A DNA stretch of 7,134 nucleotides, taken from contig CALAEU010000044.1 in NCBI GenBank assembly GCA_937891215.1, positions 1 through 7,134 on the forward strand, in the 5' to 3' direction. Positions 1-5,369 of the stretch are shown in pieces. Origin of the DNA: an uncultured Clostridia bacterium (lineage in GTDB: Bacteria > Bacillota_A > Clostridia > Oscillospirales > Acutalibacteraceae). The stretch's first letter is position 1; the number at the start of each line of letters is the position of its first letter. The translations under genes and the position numbers were made by a program. The notes under the pieces are model-generated. The model had not been told where the DNA came from and ran no database searches. It was given only the letters and a program-made list of their open reading frames with translations.

Positions 1-173
1 ACATTCCATAACCGTCTTTCTTTGTTGGAATGCTGACGTAGCATTTACAGAGAAAACCTATATTCACCTCAAAGAGAAATACAAACAAGATACCATTGCC
101 AATTTCAGCATATAAGAAAACCGAACATCTCAAAAAGGAACAAATGGCGCAGTTGGAAAAAATCCTCAAATGA
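1..173 (+). pseudogene. decayed 3' end of a probable tyrosine recombinase (integrase)
   Basis: Frame 2 (positions 2-115) reads ...NADVAFTEKTYIHLKEKYKQ..., which resembles the end of tyrosine recombinases, where a conserved LGH(A/S)DV..T...Y(T/I)HL block carries the catalytic tyrosine (here the Y of KTYIHL). The frame is broken. Just upstream, the LGH part appears only as a damaged LLEC/LCWN stretch split between frames 1 and 2. After ANFS a stop is met, but frame 3 continues sensibly as AYKKTEHLKKEQMAQLEKIL to a TGA at 171-173, as if one base had been gained near 107. A tail rich in K and E after the tyrosine is common in these enzymes. The gene is cut by the window edge, so only about 55 codons are visible. 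The family call rests on this short block and is tentative. If right, it is the remnant of an integrated element. Confidence 0.42.
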
Positions 174-217
174 AGCAATCGGCTCTCGCCATAACGCGAG
201 AGCCGATTGCTTCATTT
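168..217 (+). terminator. perfect 22-bp inverted repeat, likely intrinsic terminator
   Basis: Arms 168-189 and 196-217 are exact reverse complements with a 6-nt loop (CATAAC). The stem starts AAATGAAG, ends CTTCATTT, and has a GC-rich core (GGCTCTCGC). The TGA stop of the upstream remnant lies inside the left arm, the usual place for a terminator. The T-tract after it is interrupted (TTTGTTTCC), so termination may be moderate. The symmetry would let it work on both strands. Confidence 0.6.
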
Positions 218-264
218 GTTTCCGATATGCCACGATCGGGAGCGAACAAGACAACGCACGCACA

Positions 265-293
265 TTGACACACACGGAGCGCTATGGTAAAAT
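265..293 (+). promoter_or_regulatory. sigma-A type promoter of the truncated esterase
   Basis: A consensus -35 TTGACA (265-270), a 17-bp spacer and -10 TAAAAT (288-293), with an extended -10 TGG just before it. Transcription would start near 300, giving a leader of about 28 nt with GGAGGG (315-320) seven bases before the ATG at 328. Confidence 0.65.
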
Positions 294-327
294 TTAAGAA
301 AATGGAAGAAATTCGGAGGGAACGACC

Positions 328-579
328 ATGCATTCATTTTTGCTGATAGGACAATCCAATATGGCAGGGAGAGGATACGTGCAGGAAGTTGTGCCGATAG
401 AAAATCCTCGTATTCACGTGTTGAGAAATGCAAGATGGGTTGAAATGTTTGTGCCGATAAATCCTGCGATTTCTGCTTTTCGTTTATTGAAGATTTTAAC
501 ACCGAGGAAACCAACAATTGCAGTTAAAATAATCCATAAAACAATATTTATAAAAGAAGGATTTTCAATTATCTGTTGA
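328..579 (+). pseudogene. 5' fragment of a CE6/SASA-type acetylesterase, truncated at about codon 46
   Basis: The first 46 residues start MHSFLLIGQSNMAGRG, the signature block I (GQSN, nucleophile Ser10) of the sialate O-acetylesterase/acetylxylan esterase family (SASA domain, carbohydrate esterase family 6). The following ...LRNARWVEMFVPINP also fits the family, where an R.GRW...PINPDR segment is usual. After NP (465) the similarity stops. The remaining codons to the TAA/TGA region at 577-579 are only the opposite strand of the ABC permease gene. Family members are roughly 250-280 residues, so most of the protein is missing, including the later Asp/His catalytic residues, and it should be inactive. 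Promoter and RBS are intact, so the break looks recent or artificial. The full enzyme would remove acetyl groups from sugars or plant glycans. There is no signal peptide, so it would be cytoplasmic. Confidence 0.75.
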
Positions 580-1400
580 ACTGCAGGGTTAGTTTCTTTT
601 TCTATAATTGCAAATTTTGAGAGTTCTGTTTTTCCGAAAAATACAGGGCTTAAATACTCAAATTGTTCAGATAAAGCGGCAATATAAGAATTATCCCAAT
701 GCTCGTTGTTTGCAGGAGTAAAATTGTAACCATAAGGGTTACCATAAAGGAATTTTGACATAACTGTCTGGATACCATAAAGTATTATATCTGGCAAAAA
801 GAGAATTATTGCAGAAAAAACACCTGCTTCAAAAATTGTACCAACACAAGCAAAAATAGTTGCAGTAATTGTGAATGCAGAAAGTGATACAACTAAGAAT
901 GTGAAAAGGAAAAGAGCAAAGATTTTAAAAATTTCAAACGAAAAACCTAAAGCCCCAAGGTTTACAATAAGCATAATAAAGAGTGGTAAAAATATGGACG
1001 CACTTAAAAGTATTGTGCCCGCAATATATTTACCTAAAAAGAGTTTTGTGCGTGTTATACCAAGACTATAATAAACATTTACTTGTTTTTTAGATGTAAT
1101 AAAATTAAATGTACAAATTGCCATTGCAAGACCACAAAGGGCGATTAAAACAAGGCAGGGGAGAATCATATATTCATCACCTAAAAACAGCGAAATATAT
1201 TTCGTAGCAGGTGAAACATACCCTGAAACTTCACCATTATTATAAATTGGTTGTTTTCTTAAAAGTTCAGGTAAAGTATAAAGAAGCATAAAAAATCCGA
1301 GAATACCGAGGTTGCCTAAAGCGGGTAAAATTGGTAACCCTTTAAAACCTGACTTTAAAGTATATGTAAAAGGATTAGTTGAGTATTGATTTGTAGTCAT
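414..1400 (-). CDS. ABC-2 type transporter permease, C-terminally truncated
   Basis: This is the membrane subunit of an ABC exporter encoded with the ATPase upstream. The 328-residue reading has about six hydrophobic helices: roughly 21-44, 76-100, 125-150, 157-180, 183-208 and 283-303. Large soluble stretches lie at 45-70 and 212-280. The start at 1400 is supported by AAGGAG (complement of 1407-1412), which lies inside the end of the ATPase gene. The two frames overlap by 26 bp, so they are probably translationally coupled. The true coding part seems to end near residue 313 (IFNKRKAEIAG). The last 15 residues or so are read from the opposite strand of the esterase fragment. In related clostridial and bacillary permeases (YtrC/D-like) a similar F.KRK.E.AG segment often lies mid-protein, so a second half may have been lost. 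Function may be impaired. The substrate cannot be told from sequence. Confidence 0.75.
   Translation of the reverse strand: MTTNQYSTNPFTYTLKSGFKGLPILPALGNLGILGFFMLLYTLPELLRKQPIYNNGEVSGYVSPATKYISLFLGDEYMILPCLVLIALCGLAMAICTFNFITSKKQVNVYYSLGITRTKLFLGKYIAGTILLSASIFLPLFIMLIVNLGALGFSFEIFKIFALFLFTFLVVSLSAFTITATIFACVGTIFEAGVFSAIILFLPDIILYGIQTVMSKFLYGNPYGYNFTPANNEHWDNSYIAALSEQFEYLSPVFFGKTELSKFAIIEKETNPAVQQIIENPSFINIVLWIILTAIVGFLGVKIFNKRKAEIAGFIGTNISTHLAFLNT
460..470. other. recombination or assembly breakpoint between two truncated genes
   Basis: Esterase homology on the plus strand ends at about 465. The permease-like reading on the minus strand ends at the same place (after ...FNKRKAEIAG), and its last 14 codons or so are just the complement of esterase DNA. 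GC is clearly higher on the left (about 49% in 221-300) than on the right (about 30% in 471-540). No insertion sequence, target duplication or att-like repeat is visible at the join. Confidence 0.7.
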
Positions 1401-2274
1401 AGTCTTCTCCTTTCATCTCCTGCATAAATATTTCTTCAAGAGAAAGGTTTATTTTTTCAGTAACATCAGGTTTTAATTCTTTGATTTGTTTTTCAATTTC
1501 CTCGGTGTTACCATTTACTGTAAAGAGTGCAAGTTGTCCGTCTTTAATAAGATTTTCACAAGGAATACTTTCGAATTCATCGAGTGTAAATTCTCTTGCG
1601 AAAGCAAGTCTGAATTTAGTCTTACCATAAGAAAGTTCACTTACAGCACCAGTAACAGAAATCTTTTTACCATTTATAATACCTATATGGTCGCAAAGAT
1701 TTTCGAGTTCCTGTAAGTTATGCGAAGAAATAATAACTGACATATTGTTTTCTTTTATTGCTTCTTTTAAAAGACCTTTCATAAATATTCTTTTTTGTGG
1801 GTCAATACCGTCAAAACTTTCGTCAAGAAGTAAGAGTTTCGGGTGAGTAGAAAGAGCCAGAACCATTTCTGCCTGTCTTTGCATACCTTTAGAAAATCCG
1901 TTTATTCTTTTAGTCGGGTCTAAACCGAAAGCATCTGTTAATTTCTTAAATGTATCATAATTAAATCTTTTATAATATCCGTTATAAAAATCAGCCATTT
2001 TCTTCATAGTAGAGTAAGCACCGAAGTAAAGGTCATCTGGCATAAAGAAAATTTCTTCTTTTTTTATTTCATTATTAAAGATGTTTTCTCCGTCAAATAA
2101 AACTTCACCATTTTCGGGTTTGTAAATTCCCGCAATATTTTTAAGAAGTGTAGTTTTACCAGCACCATTGTAGCCTACAAGACCATAAACGCAGCCGTCT
2201 TCGACAGTCAGCGAAATATCTTGTAAAGCGGTGAATGTGCCGAATTTTTTAGTTAAAGATTTAACCTCTAACAT
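1375..2274 (-). CDS. ABC transporter ATP-binding protein (YtrB-like)
   Basis: This 299-residue nucleotide-binding subunit powers the permease encoded next. Walker A is GYNGAGKTT (34-42), the signature is FSKGMQRQ (127-134), Walker B with catalytic Glu is LLLLDE (147-152), the D-loop is FDGIDP (154-159) and the H-loop is His185 in ISSHNLQELE. The Q-loop position reads FFMPDD (76-81) and lacks the usual Gln, as in some YtrB/GntR-linked exporters. A C-terminal extension of about 90 residues follows the core, as in the drug, bacteriocin or cell-envelope export subfamily (COG1131 type). The start at 2274 has AGGTGA (complement of 2279-2284) just upstream. In many Firmicutes such pairs follow a GntR-family (YtrA-type) repressor gene. 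None is present here, and the gene opens directly onto the divergent control region. Export of a toxic peptide, lipid or antibiotic is inferred only from the family. Confidence 0.92.
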   Translation of the reverse strand: MLEVKSLTKKFGTFTALQDISLTVEDGCVYGLVGYNGAGKTTLLKNIAGIYKPENGEVLFDGENIFNNEIKKEEIFFMPDDLYFGAYSTMKKMADFYNGYYKRFNYDTFKKLTDAFGLDPTKRINGFSKGMQRQAEMVLALSTHPKLLLLDESFDGIDPQKRIFMKGLLKEAIKENNMSVIISSHNLQELENLCDHIGIINGKKISVTGAVSELSYGKTKFRLAFAREFTLDEFESIPCENLIKDGQLALFTVNGNTEEIEKQIKELKPDVTEKINLSLEEIFMQEMKGEDYDYKSILN

Positions 2275-2300
2275 TTTGTCACCTGACTTTCTTTTTGTGT

Positions 2301-2329
2301 TTTATATTATTTCATTTTAATTCTCAAAA
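2301..2329 (-). promoter_or_regulatory. possible promoter of the ABC operon
   Basis: On the minus strand a -10 TATAAA (complement of 2301-2306) lies 17 bp from a weak -35 TTTTGA (complement of 2324-2329). In AT-rich DNA such matches arise easily. Support comes from position (27 bp from the start codon) and from the inverted repeat that covers it. Confidence 0.3.
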
Positions 2330-2334
2330 TGAAA
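2310..2334. promoter_or_regulatory. 9-bp perfect inverted repeat, candidate operator
   Basis: TTTCATTTT (2310-2318) and AAAATGAAA (2326-2334) are exact inverted copies separated by 7 bp (AATTCTC). The site overlaps the proposed -35 and spacer of the ABC promoter and lies 36-60 bp upstream of the ATPase start. The size and spacing suit a dimeric repressor, for example a GntR/YtrA-type protein encoded elsewhere. The regulator is inferred, not seen. Confidence 0.4.
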
Positions 2335-2440
2335 AATGTCTATATATTTATAAGATGTTGTTTCGCTACATTTTGTTGCATATCATTTTTTATTTCAATT
2401 TTACAATTGTTGACAGTATTTTTCAATACAATTTACTGTT

Positions 2441-2470
2441 TCTTAACATATCTTAATAATTTCTTAATAA
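2441..2470 (+). promoter_or_regulatory. three TCTTAA direct repeats, PHO-box-like
   Basis: TCTTAACA, TCTTAATA and TCTTAATA begin at 2441, 2451 and 2462, a 10-11 bp helical period, and end about 25 bp before the -35 of the phosphoesterase promoter. PhoP-type response regulators of Firmicutes bind direct TTAACA-like repeats at about 11-bp period. The match to a secreted phosphoesterase target makes phosphate-starvation control plausible, but the core here is CTTAA and only the first copy has the full TTAACA. Confidence 0.4.
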
Positions 2471-2493
2471 ACCGAGAATTTTTCGGGAATTGA

Positions 2494-2522
2494 TTGACAA
2501 TAAATAGTAATTTTGTTATATT
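2494..2522 (+). promoter_or_regulatory. sigma-A type promoter of the phosphoesterase-dcd operon
   Basis: TTGACA (2494-2499), a 17-bp spacer, then TATATT (2517-2522) with an extended TGT. The predicted start near 2529 gives a leader of about 38 nt. It also rules out any translation start upstream of this point. Confidence 0.75.
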
Positions 2523-2566
2523 TTAATTGCATATTTATAAATTTATTCTGTTATAGGGTGATATTA

Positions 2567-4282
2567 ATGAAGAAAATAATTGCAATGATTCTTATATTGT
2601 CGCTTGTGGCTACATTTTTTGTTGTACCAGTAAGTGCGGCGTGGTCTATTGTAGACACAACTTTTGCAGTTGCGTCTGATTTGCATTACGAATTGCAGGA
2701 AGATTTAGAATGGTTCTCAGAAGACCCGATTTTTGGGTACGCAAACCGCAGAGCTGCTATGGAAAATGAAAGCAGATATATTATTGATGAATTTTTAAAC
2801 CAATGTGCCGAGAATGATAAAATAGAATTTATTTTAATTCCTGGTGATATTTCCAACGAAGGTAGAGCAATTAAACAACAGCATCTTGAAATAGTAGAAA
2901 AATTCAGAAAATTTGAACAGGAAACCGGTAAACAGATTTATGTTATAAATGGTAACCATGATGCCGGAAAAGGTGAAAAAGAAGGCGAAACAAGTCTTGA
3001 AGATTTCAGAGAGATTTATTATGAATTTGGTTTCTGTGAAGCACTCAGCACAATGGAAGGTAATCTTTCATATACCGCAGATTTAAATGAAAAGTATCGT
3101 CTTATTGCTTCTGATAGCTGTGATATAAACCGTTCAACAGGTGACGGTATGACAGATGACAGAGTTGAGTGGGTTTTAAACGAAGCAGAAAAAGCAATCC
3201 GTGATGGCAAATACCCTATTCTTATGATGCACCACAATCTTCTTGACCATATGCCGGTGCAAAGTGTTTTAAGTAAAGATTTTATTATAAGAAATCACCT
3301 TTCTGTTGCAGAAAAGTTTGCAAATGCTGGTATTAAATTAGTATTTACAGGTCACGAGCATTGTAGTGACGCTAATACTTATACAAGTTCAAAAGGTAAG
3401 CAGATTACAGACTTTGCTACAACCGCTCTTACTATGTATCCGTTACAGTACAGAATAATGGAATTGTCAGATGAGTCAATTTATTATAATATAGCAACAA
3501 TTGAAAAAATTGACGCTGAAAATTTAAAAGATGATGTTGTAGGCTACACAGATGCACACATTGAAGAAATGAACAAGGGGTTAAACGCTTACGCAAAACA
3601 ATTCCTTAAAAATGGTGTTGAATGGCGTCTTGAAAGAGGTTTTCAGGATGAGCAATTAGGCATTGACAAAGGTGCATTTTACTACGACCTTGTAAGAAAA
3701 GCGGTAGACGCTTTAAATGATATTCTTAACACACCACTTTATGGTGAGGGTGGTGTTCAGGAAATGGCACTCCAGAAGGGAATAATTATTCCTGACAGCG
3801 AATATGTTGATGGCTGGGATGTTGCAACAGAATTAGTTGCTGCGCACTATGCTGGTGAAGAAAATTATCCGTTAATGGAAAAAGATGTTACAATTCTGTT
3901 AAGAACTATGTGCCTTATTTTAGACACAGAACTCGCTATGATTACCGAAGAAGAGTTAATGGCTGCGGCAACTGCTCTTACAGCACTTTATGGCACTACA
4001 CCACCCGATGAATTAGCAGAAAAATTAAAACTTGATTTAGGCTATTCTCATGGCGCTCAGAGTTTCTTATTAGCACTCGCTTCACCGCTTCTTGACAGTT
4101 TTGCAAATGATGACAATGTGCCTGATAATAAAGGTGTATTAAAAGGATACGCAAGAACAGGCAGTGCAGACAGTTTTATAAACATCGCAGGTGAACTCGA
4201 CTTTTCATTTACAAAATTAATAGAAACACTTAAAACAATTCTTGCTTATGTGTTTAAAGGAATTGAATATATTAAAGGTTAA
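2567..4282 (+). CDS. secreted calcineurin-like metallophosphoesterase
   Basis: The 571-residue product starts MKKIIAMILILSLVA, a classic signal peptide with likely cleavage after VSA (residue 24). ATG 2567 is chosen because AGGGTGA (2555-2561) lies 5 bp upstream and the promoter -10 overlaps the longer in-frame TTG start at 2513. All five metallophosphoesterase motifs are present: SDLH (37-40), GDISNEG (93-99), GNHD (129-132), HH (222-223) and GHEH (262-265). These form the dimetal centre that hydrolyses phosphate mono- or diesters. Residues from about 300 to 571 form a helical, acidic extension with no motif I recognise, ending in an amphipathic stretch (ETLKTILAYVFKGIEYIKG) that could touch the membrane. 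No LPXTG or repeat anchor is seen. The substrate is unknown; phosphate scavenging or cell-envelope hydrolysis would fit secretion and the upstream PHO-box-like repeats. It is the first gene of an operon with dcd. Confidence 0.9.
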   Translation: MKKIIAMILILSLVATFFVVPVSAAWSIVDTTFAVASDLHYELQEDLEWFSEDPIFGYANRRAAMENESRYIIDEFLNQCAENDKIEFILIPGDISNEGRAIKQQHLEIVEKFRKFEQETGKQIYVINGNHDAGKGEKEGETSLEDFREIYYEFGFCEALSTMEGNLSYTADLNEKYRLIASDSCDINRSTGDGMTDDRVEWVLNEAEKAIRDGKYPILMMHHNLLDHMPVQSVLSKDFIIRNHLSVAEKFANAGIKLVFTGHEHCSDANTYTSSKGKQITDFATTALTMYPLQYRIMELSDESIYYNIATIEKIDAENLKDDVVGYTDAHIEEMNKGLNAYAKQFLKNGVEWRLERGFQDEQLGIDKGAFYYDLVRKAVDALNDILNTPLYGEGGVQEMALQKGIIIPDSEYVDGWDVATELVAAHYAGEENYPLMEKDVTILLRTMCLILDTELAMITEEELMAAATALTALYGTTPPDELAEKLKLDLGYSHGAQSFLLALASPLLDSFANDDNVPDNKGVLKGYARTGSADSFINIAGELDFSFTKLIETLKTILAYVFKGIEYIKG

Positions 4283-4299
4283 TTTTAAGGAGAAAAATA

Positions 4300-4836
4300 A
4301 TGATATTATCAGATAAAACTTTAATGAGAATGATAGAAAATAAGGAGCTTATTGTAGAGCCTTTAGAAAAAGAACAAATACAACCTGCAAGTGTTGATAT
4401 TCGTCTAGGAAATACTTTCAGTATTGTAGAAGATACTTCAACAGGTATTATAAATTTAGAAAATGAAATTAAATATAAAACAATAACAACTGATTCATAC
4501 ATACTTTTACCTAATCAGTTTGTTTTGGCAACAACAATGGAATATTTTGATTTACCAGATGATTTAACTGCATTTGTTGAAGGCAGAAGTTCTTTAGGTA
4601 GAATGGGATTGTTTATTCAAAACGCAGGTTGGGTTGACCCTGGTTTTAAAGGTGAAATAACACTTGAACTTTATAACGCTAACAGATGTGCTATTGAACT
4701 TAAAGCAGGAAGACGCGTTGGTCAACTTGTTTTTGCAAAAATGGATGATACTGCACTTAACCCATACAATGGTAAATACCAGGGTCAAAAAGGCGCAACT
4801 GGTTCAAGAGTGTTTATGGATAAAGAAGTAAAATAA
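4300..4836 (+). CDS. dcd: dCTP deaminase, possibly bifunctional with dUTPase activity
   Basis: The cytoplasmic enzyme removes the amino group of dCTP to give dUTP, feeding dTMP synthesis. The 178-residue protein has the family blocks in order: QPASVDIRLG (28-37), EGRSSLGRMGLF (94-105), AGWVDPGFKGEITLELYN (109-126, with the catalytic Glu at 123), AGRRVGQLVF (136-145) and the C-terminal nucleotide-covering KYQGQKGATGSR (159-170). The NAGWVDPGF and YQGQKG segments look closer to the bifunctional DCD-DUT enzymes of Methanocaldococcus and Mycobacterium, which release dUMP, than to the monofunctional E. coli type (HRIDPGW). That assignment is an inference. AAGGAG (4287-4292) lies 7 bp before the ATG, and the gene begins 17 bp after the phosphoesterase stop, so both share one transcript. 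A hairpin terminator follows 9 bp after the stop codon. Confidence 0.95.
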   Translation: MILSDKTLMRMIENKELIVEPLEKEQIQPASVDIRLGNTFSIVEDTSTGIINLENEIKYKTITTDSYILLPNQFVLATTMEYFDLPDDLTAFVEGRSSLGRMGLFIQNAGWVDPGFKGEITLELYNANRCAIELKAGRRVGQLVFAKMDDTALNPYNGKYQGQKGATGSRVFMDKEVK

Positions 4837-4844
4837 TAAAGAAA

Positions 4845-4876
4845 ACGGACAATTCTCAGTAGTGAGAGTTGTCCGT
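4845..4876 (+). terminator. intrinsic terminator after dcd
   Basis: Arms ACGGACAATTCTCA (4845-4858) and TGAGAGTTGTCCGT (4863-4876) pair over 14 bp with one T-G wobble and a 4-nt loop (GTAG). It is preceded by an A-run and followed by GTTTATATC, and begins 9 bp after the dcd stop codon. Confidence 0.8.
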
Positions 4877-4880
4877 GTTT

Positions 4881-5034
4881 ATATCATTTGCGAAGCAACT
4901 TCATTACGAAGTACTTCATTGTGTAACACTTCATTGTGTAACACTTCATTTGTCGAAGACAACTTCATTCATTTATATTTCAATGAAGTTTGGGAAACCC
5001 GAAATGAAGTTTGCTGTTAAAAGCAAAATGAAGT
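4881..5034. repeat. array of ACTTCATT octamers (5 forward, 3 inverted) separated by mini-hairpins
   Basis: Forward copies of ACTTCATT start at 4898, 4913, 4928, 4943 and 4962 (steps of 15, 15, 15 and 19). A degenerate copy (ATATCATT) lies at 4881-4888. After a 12-bp AT-rich centre (4970-4981), inverted copies AATGAAGT start at 4982, 5003 and 5027. Every spacer is itself a small palindrome: TTGC-GAA-GCAA (4888-4898), TAC-GAA-GTA (4905-4913), GTG-TAA-CAC twice (4921-4929, 4936-4944), TTGTC-GAA-GACAA (4950-4962), GGG-AAA-CCC (4992-5000) and TTTGCT-loop-AGCAAA (5010-5027). Copies 5, 4 and 3 can pair with inverted copies 1, 2 and 3 as nested stems, with the mini-hairpins facing each other. The copies are identical over 8 bp while the spacers vary with preserved self-complementarity, which argues for selection on structure. 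It sits just outside the dcd terminator. The logic resembles REP/BIME elements; the family is not one I can name. Confidence 0.85.
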
Positions 5035-5369
5035 TATGCCCTGACCTACTGGTTCGTAGGAGCTATGGATAGTATGCAACTATTCCAAACCACAACATAT
5101 AGTGGTGTTTATTCCAGTTACAAATACTATTCCACAACAATATTTCCAATAATTCCATATATTCCAATTCTCTGTGTGGGATGATTTGTGGTCAAAGCCT
5201 CATCGGAATTTAAGGAAAGGTGTTTTATGCCTCTTTTCAAATGAACTTTCACACCTTTTCTTATTGGGCTTTTAATATGAATTCACCCATAAGTCAACTA
5301 AAAAACTAACCACCAATTCGCAGCTGTAGGTGTAAAAAATTTATACGCATGAAACAAAGATAGAAGAAT
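5035..5369. other. non-coding stretch between the octamer array and the NERD gene
   Basis: No credible gene is visible; the longest in-frame starts give only peptides of about 20 residues without an RBS. Structured pieces are: a hairpin CCTAC-6 nt-GTAGG (5045-5060); a hairpin ACCAC-8 nt-GTGGT (5089-5106); a wider pair AAAGGTGT (5216-5223) and ACACCTTT (5251-5258) with a 27-nt loop; and GTGTAAA/TTTATAC (5330-5346) with a 3-nt loop. The last lies 24 bp beyond the NERD stop and could help end that transcript, but it is AT-rich and weak. The stretch follows the array without a clear boundary and may belong to the same repeated element. Confidence 0.5.
5082..5166. repeat. cluster of six short (A/T)TTCCA repeats
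   Basis: ATTCCA occurs at 5082, 5111, 5129, 5152 and 5161, with the variant TTTCCA at 5143. Spacings are 29, 18, 14, 9 and 9 bp, all on the same strand. The clustering in 85 bp is unlikely by chance even in AT-rich DNA. The spacing is too irregular for classical iterons. No function is assigned. Confidence 0.5.

Noticed and set aside
37..297. Plus-strand frame 1 open across the left hairpin
   Set aside because: No start codon, no recognisable protein, and it crosses a terminator-like stem and a promoter.
2513..2566. Upstream TTG start adding 18 residues to the phosphoesterase
   Set aside because: It lies in the spacer just before the promoter -10, before any possible transcript start, and would bury the signal peptide.
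4881..5034. CRISPR array
   Set aside because: Repeats are only 8 bp, spacers 7-19 bp and self-complementary, orientation switches midway, and no cas gene is present.
4869..5072. Open frame of 67 codons over the octamer array (reads ...LHCVTLHCVTLH...)
   Set aside because: It is a translation of the repeats themselves; the start lies in the terminator arm, there is no RBS, and the sequence constraint is on palindromes rather than codons.
5082..5166. Plasmid or phage origin iterons
   Set aside because: The repeats are only 6 bp and irregularly spaced, and no replication initiator gene is nearby.
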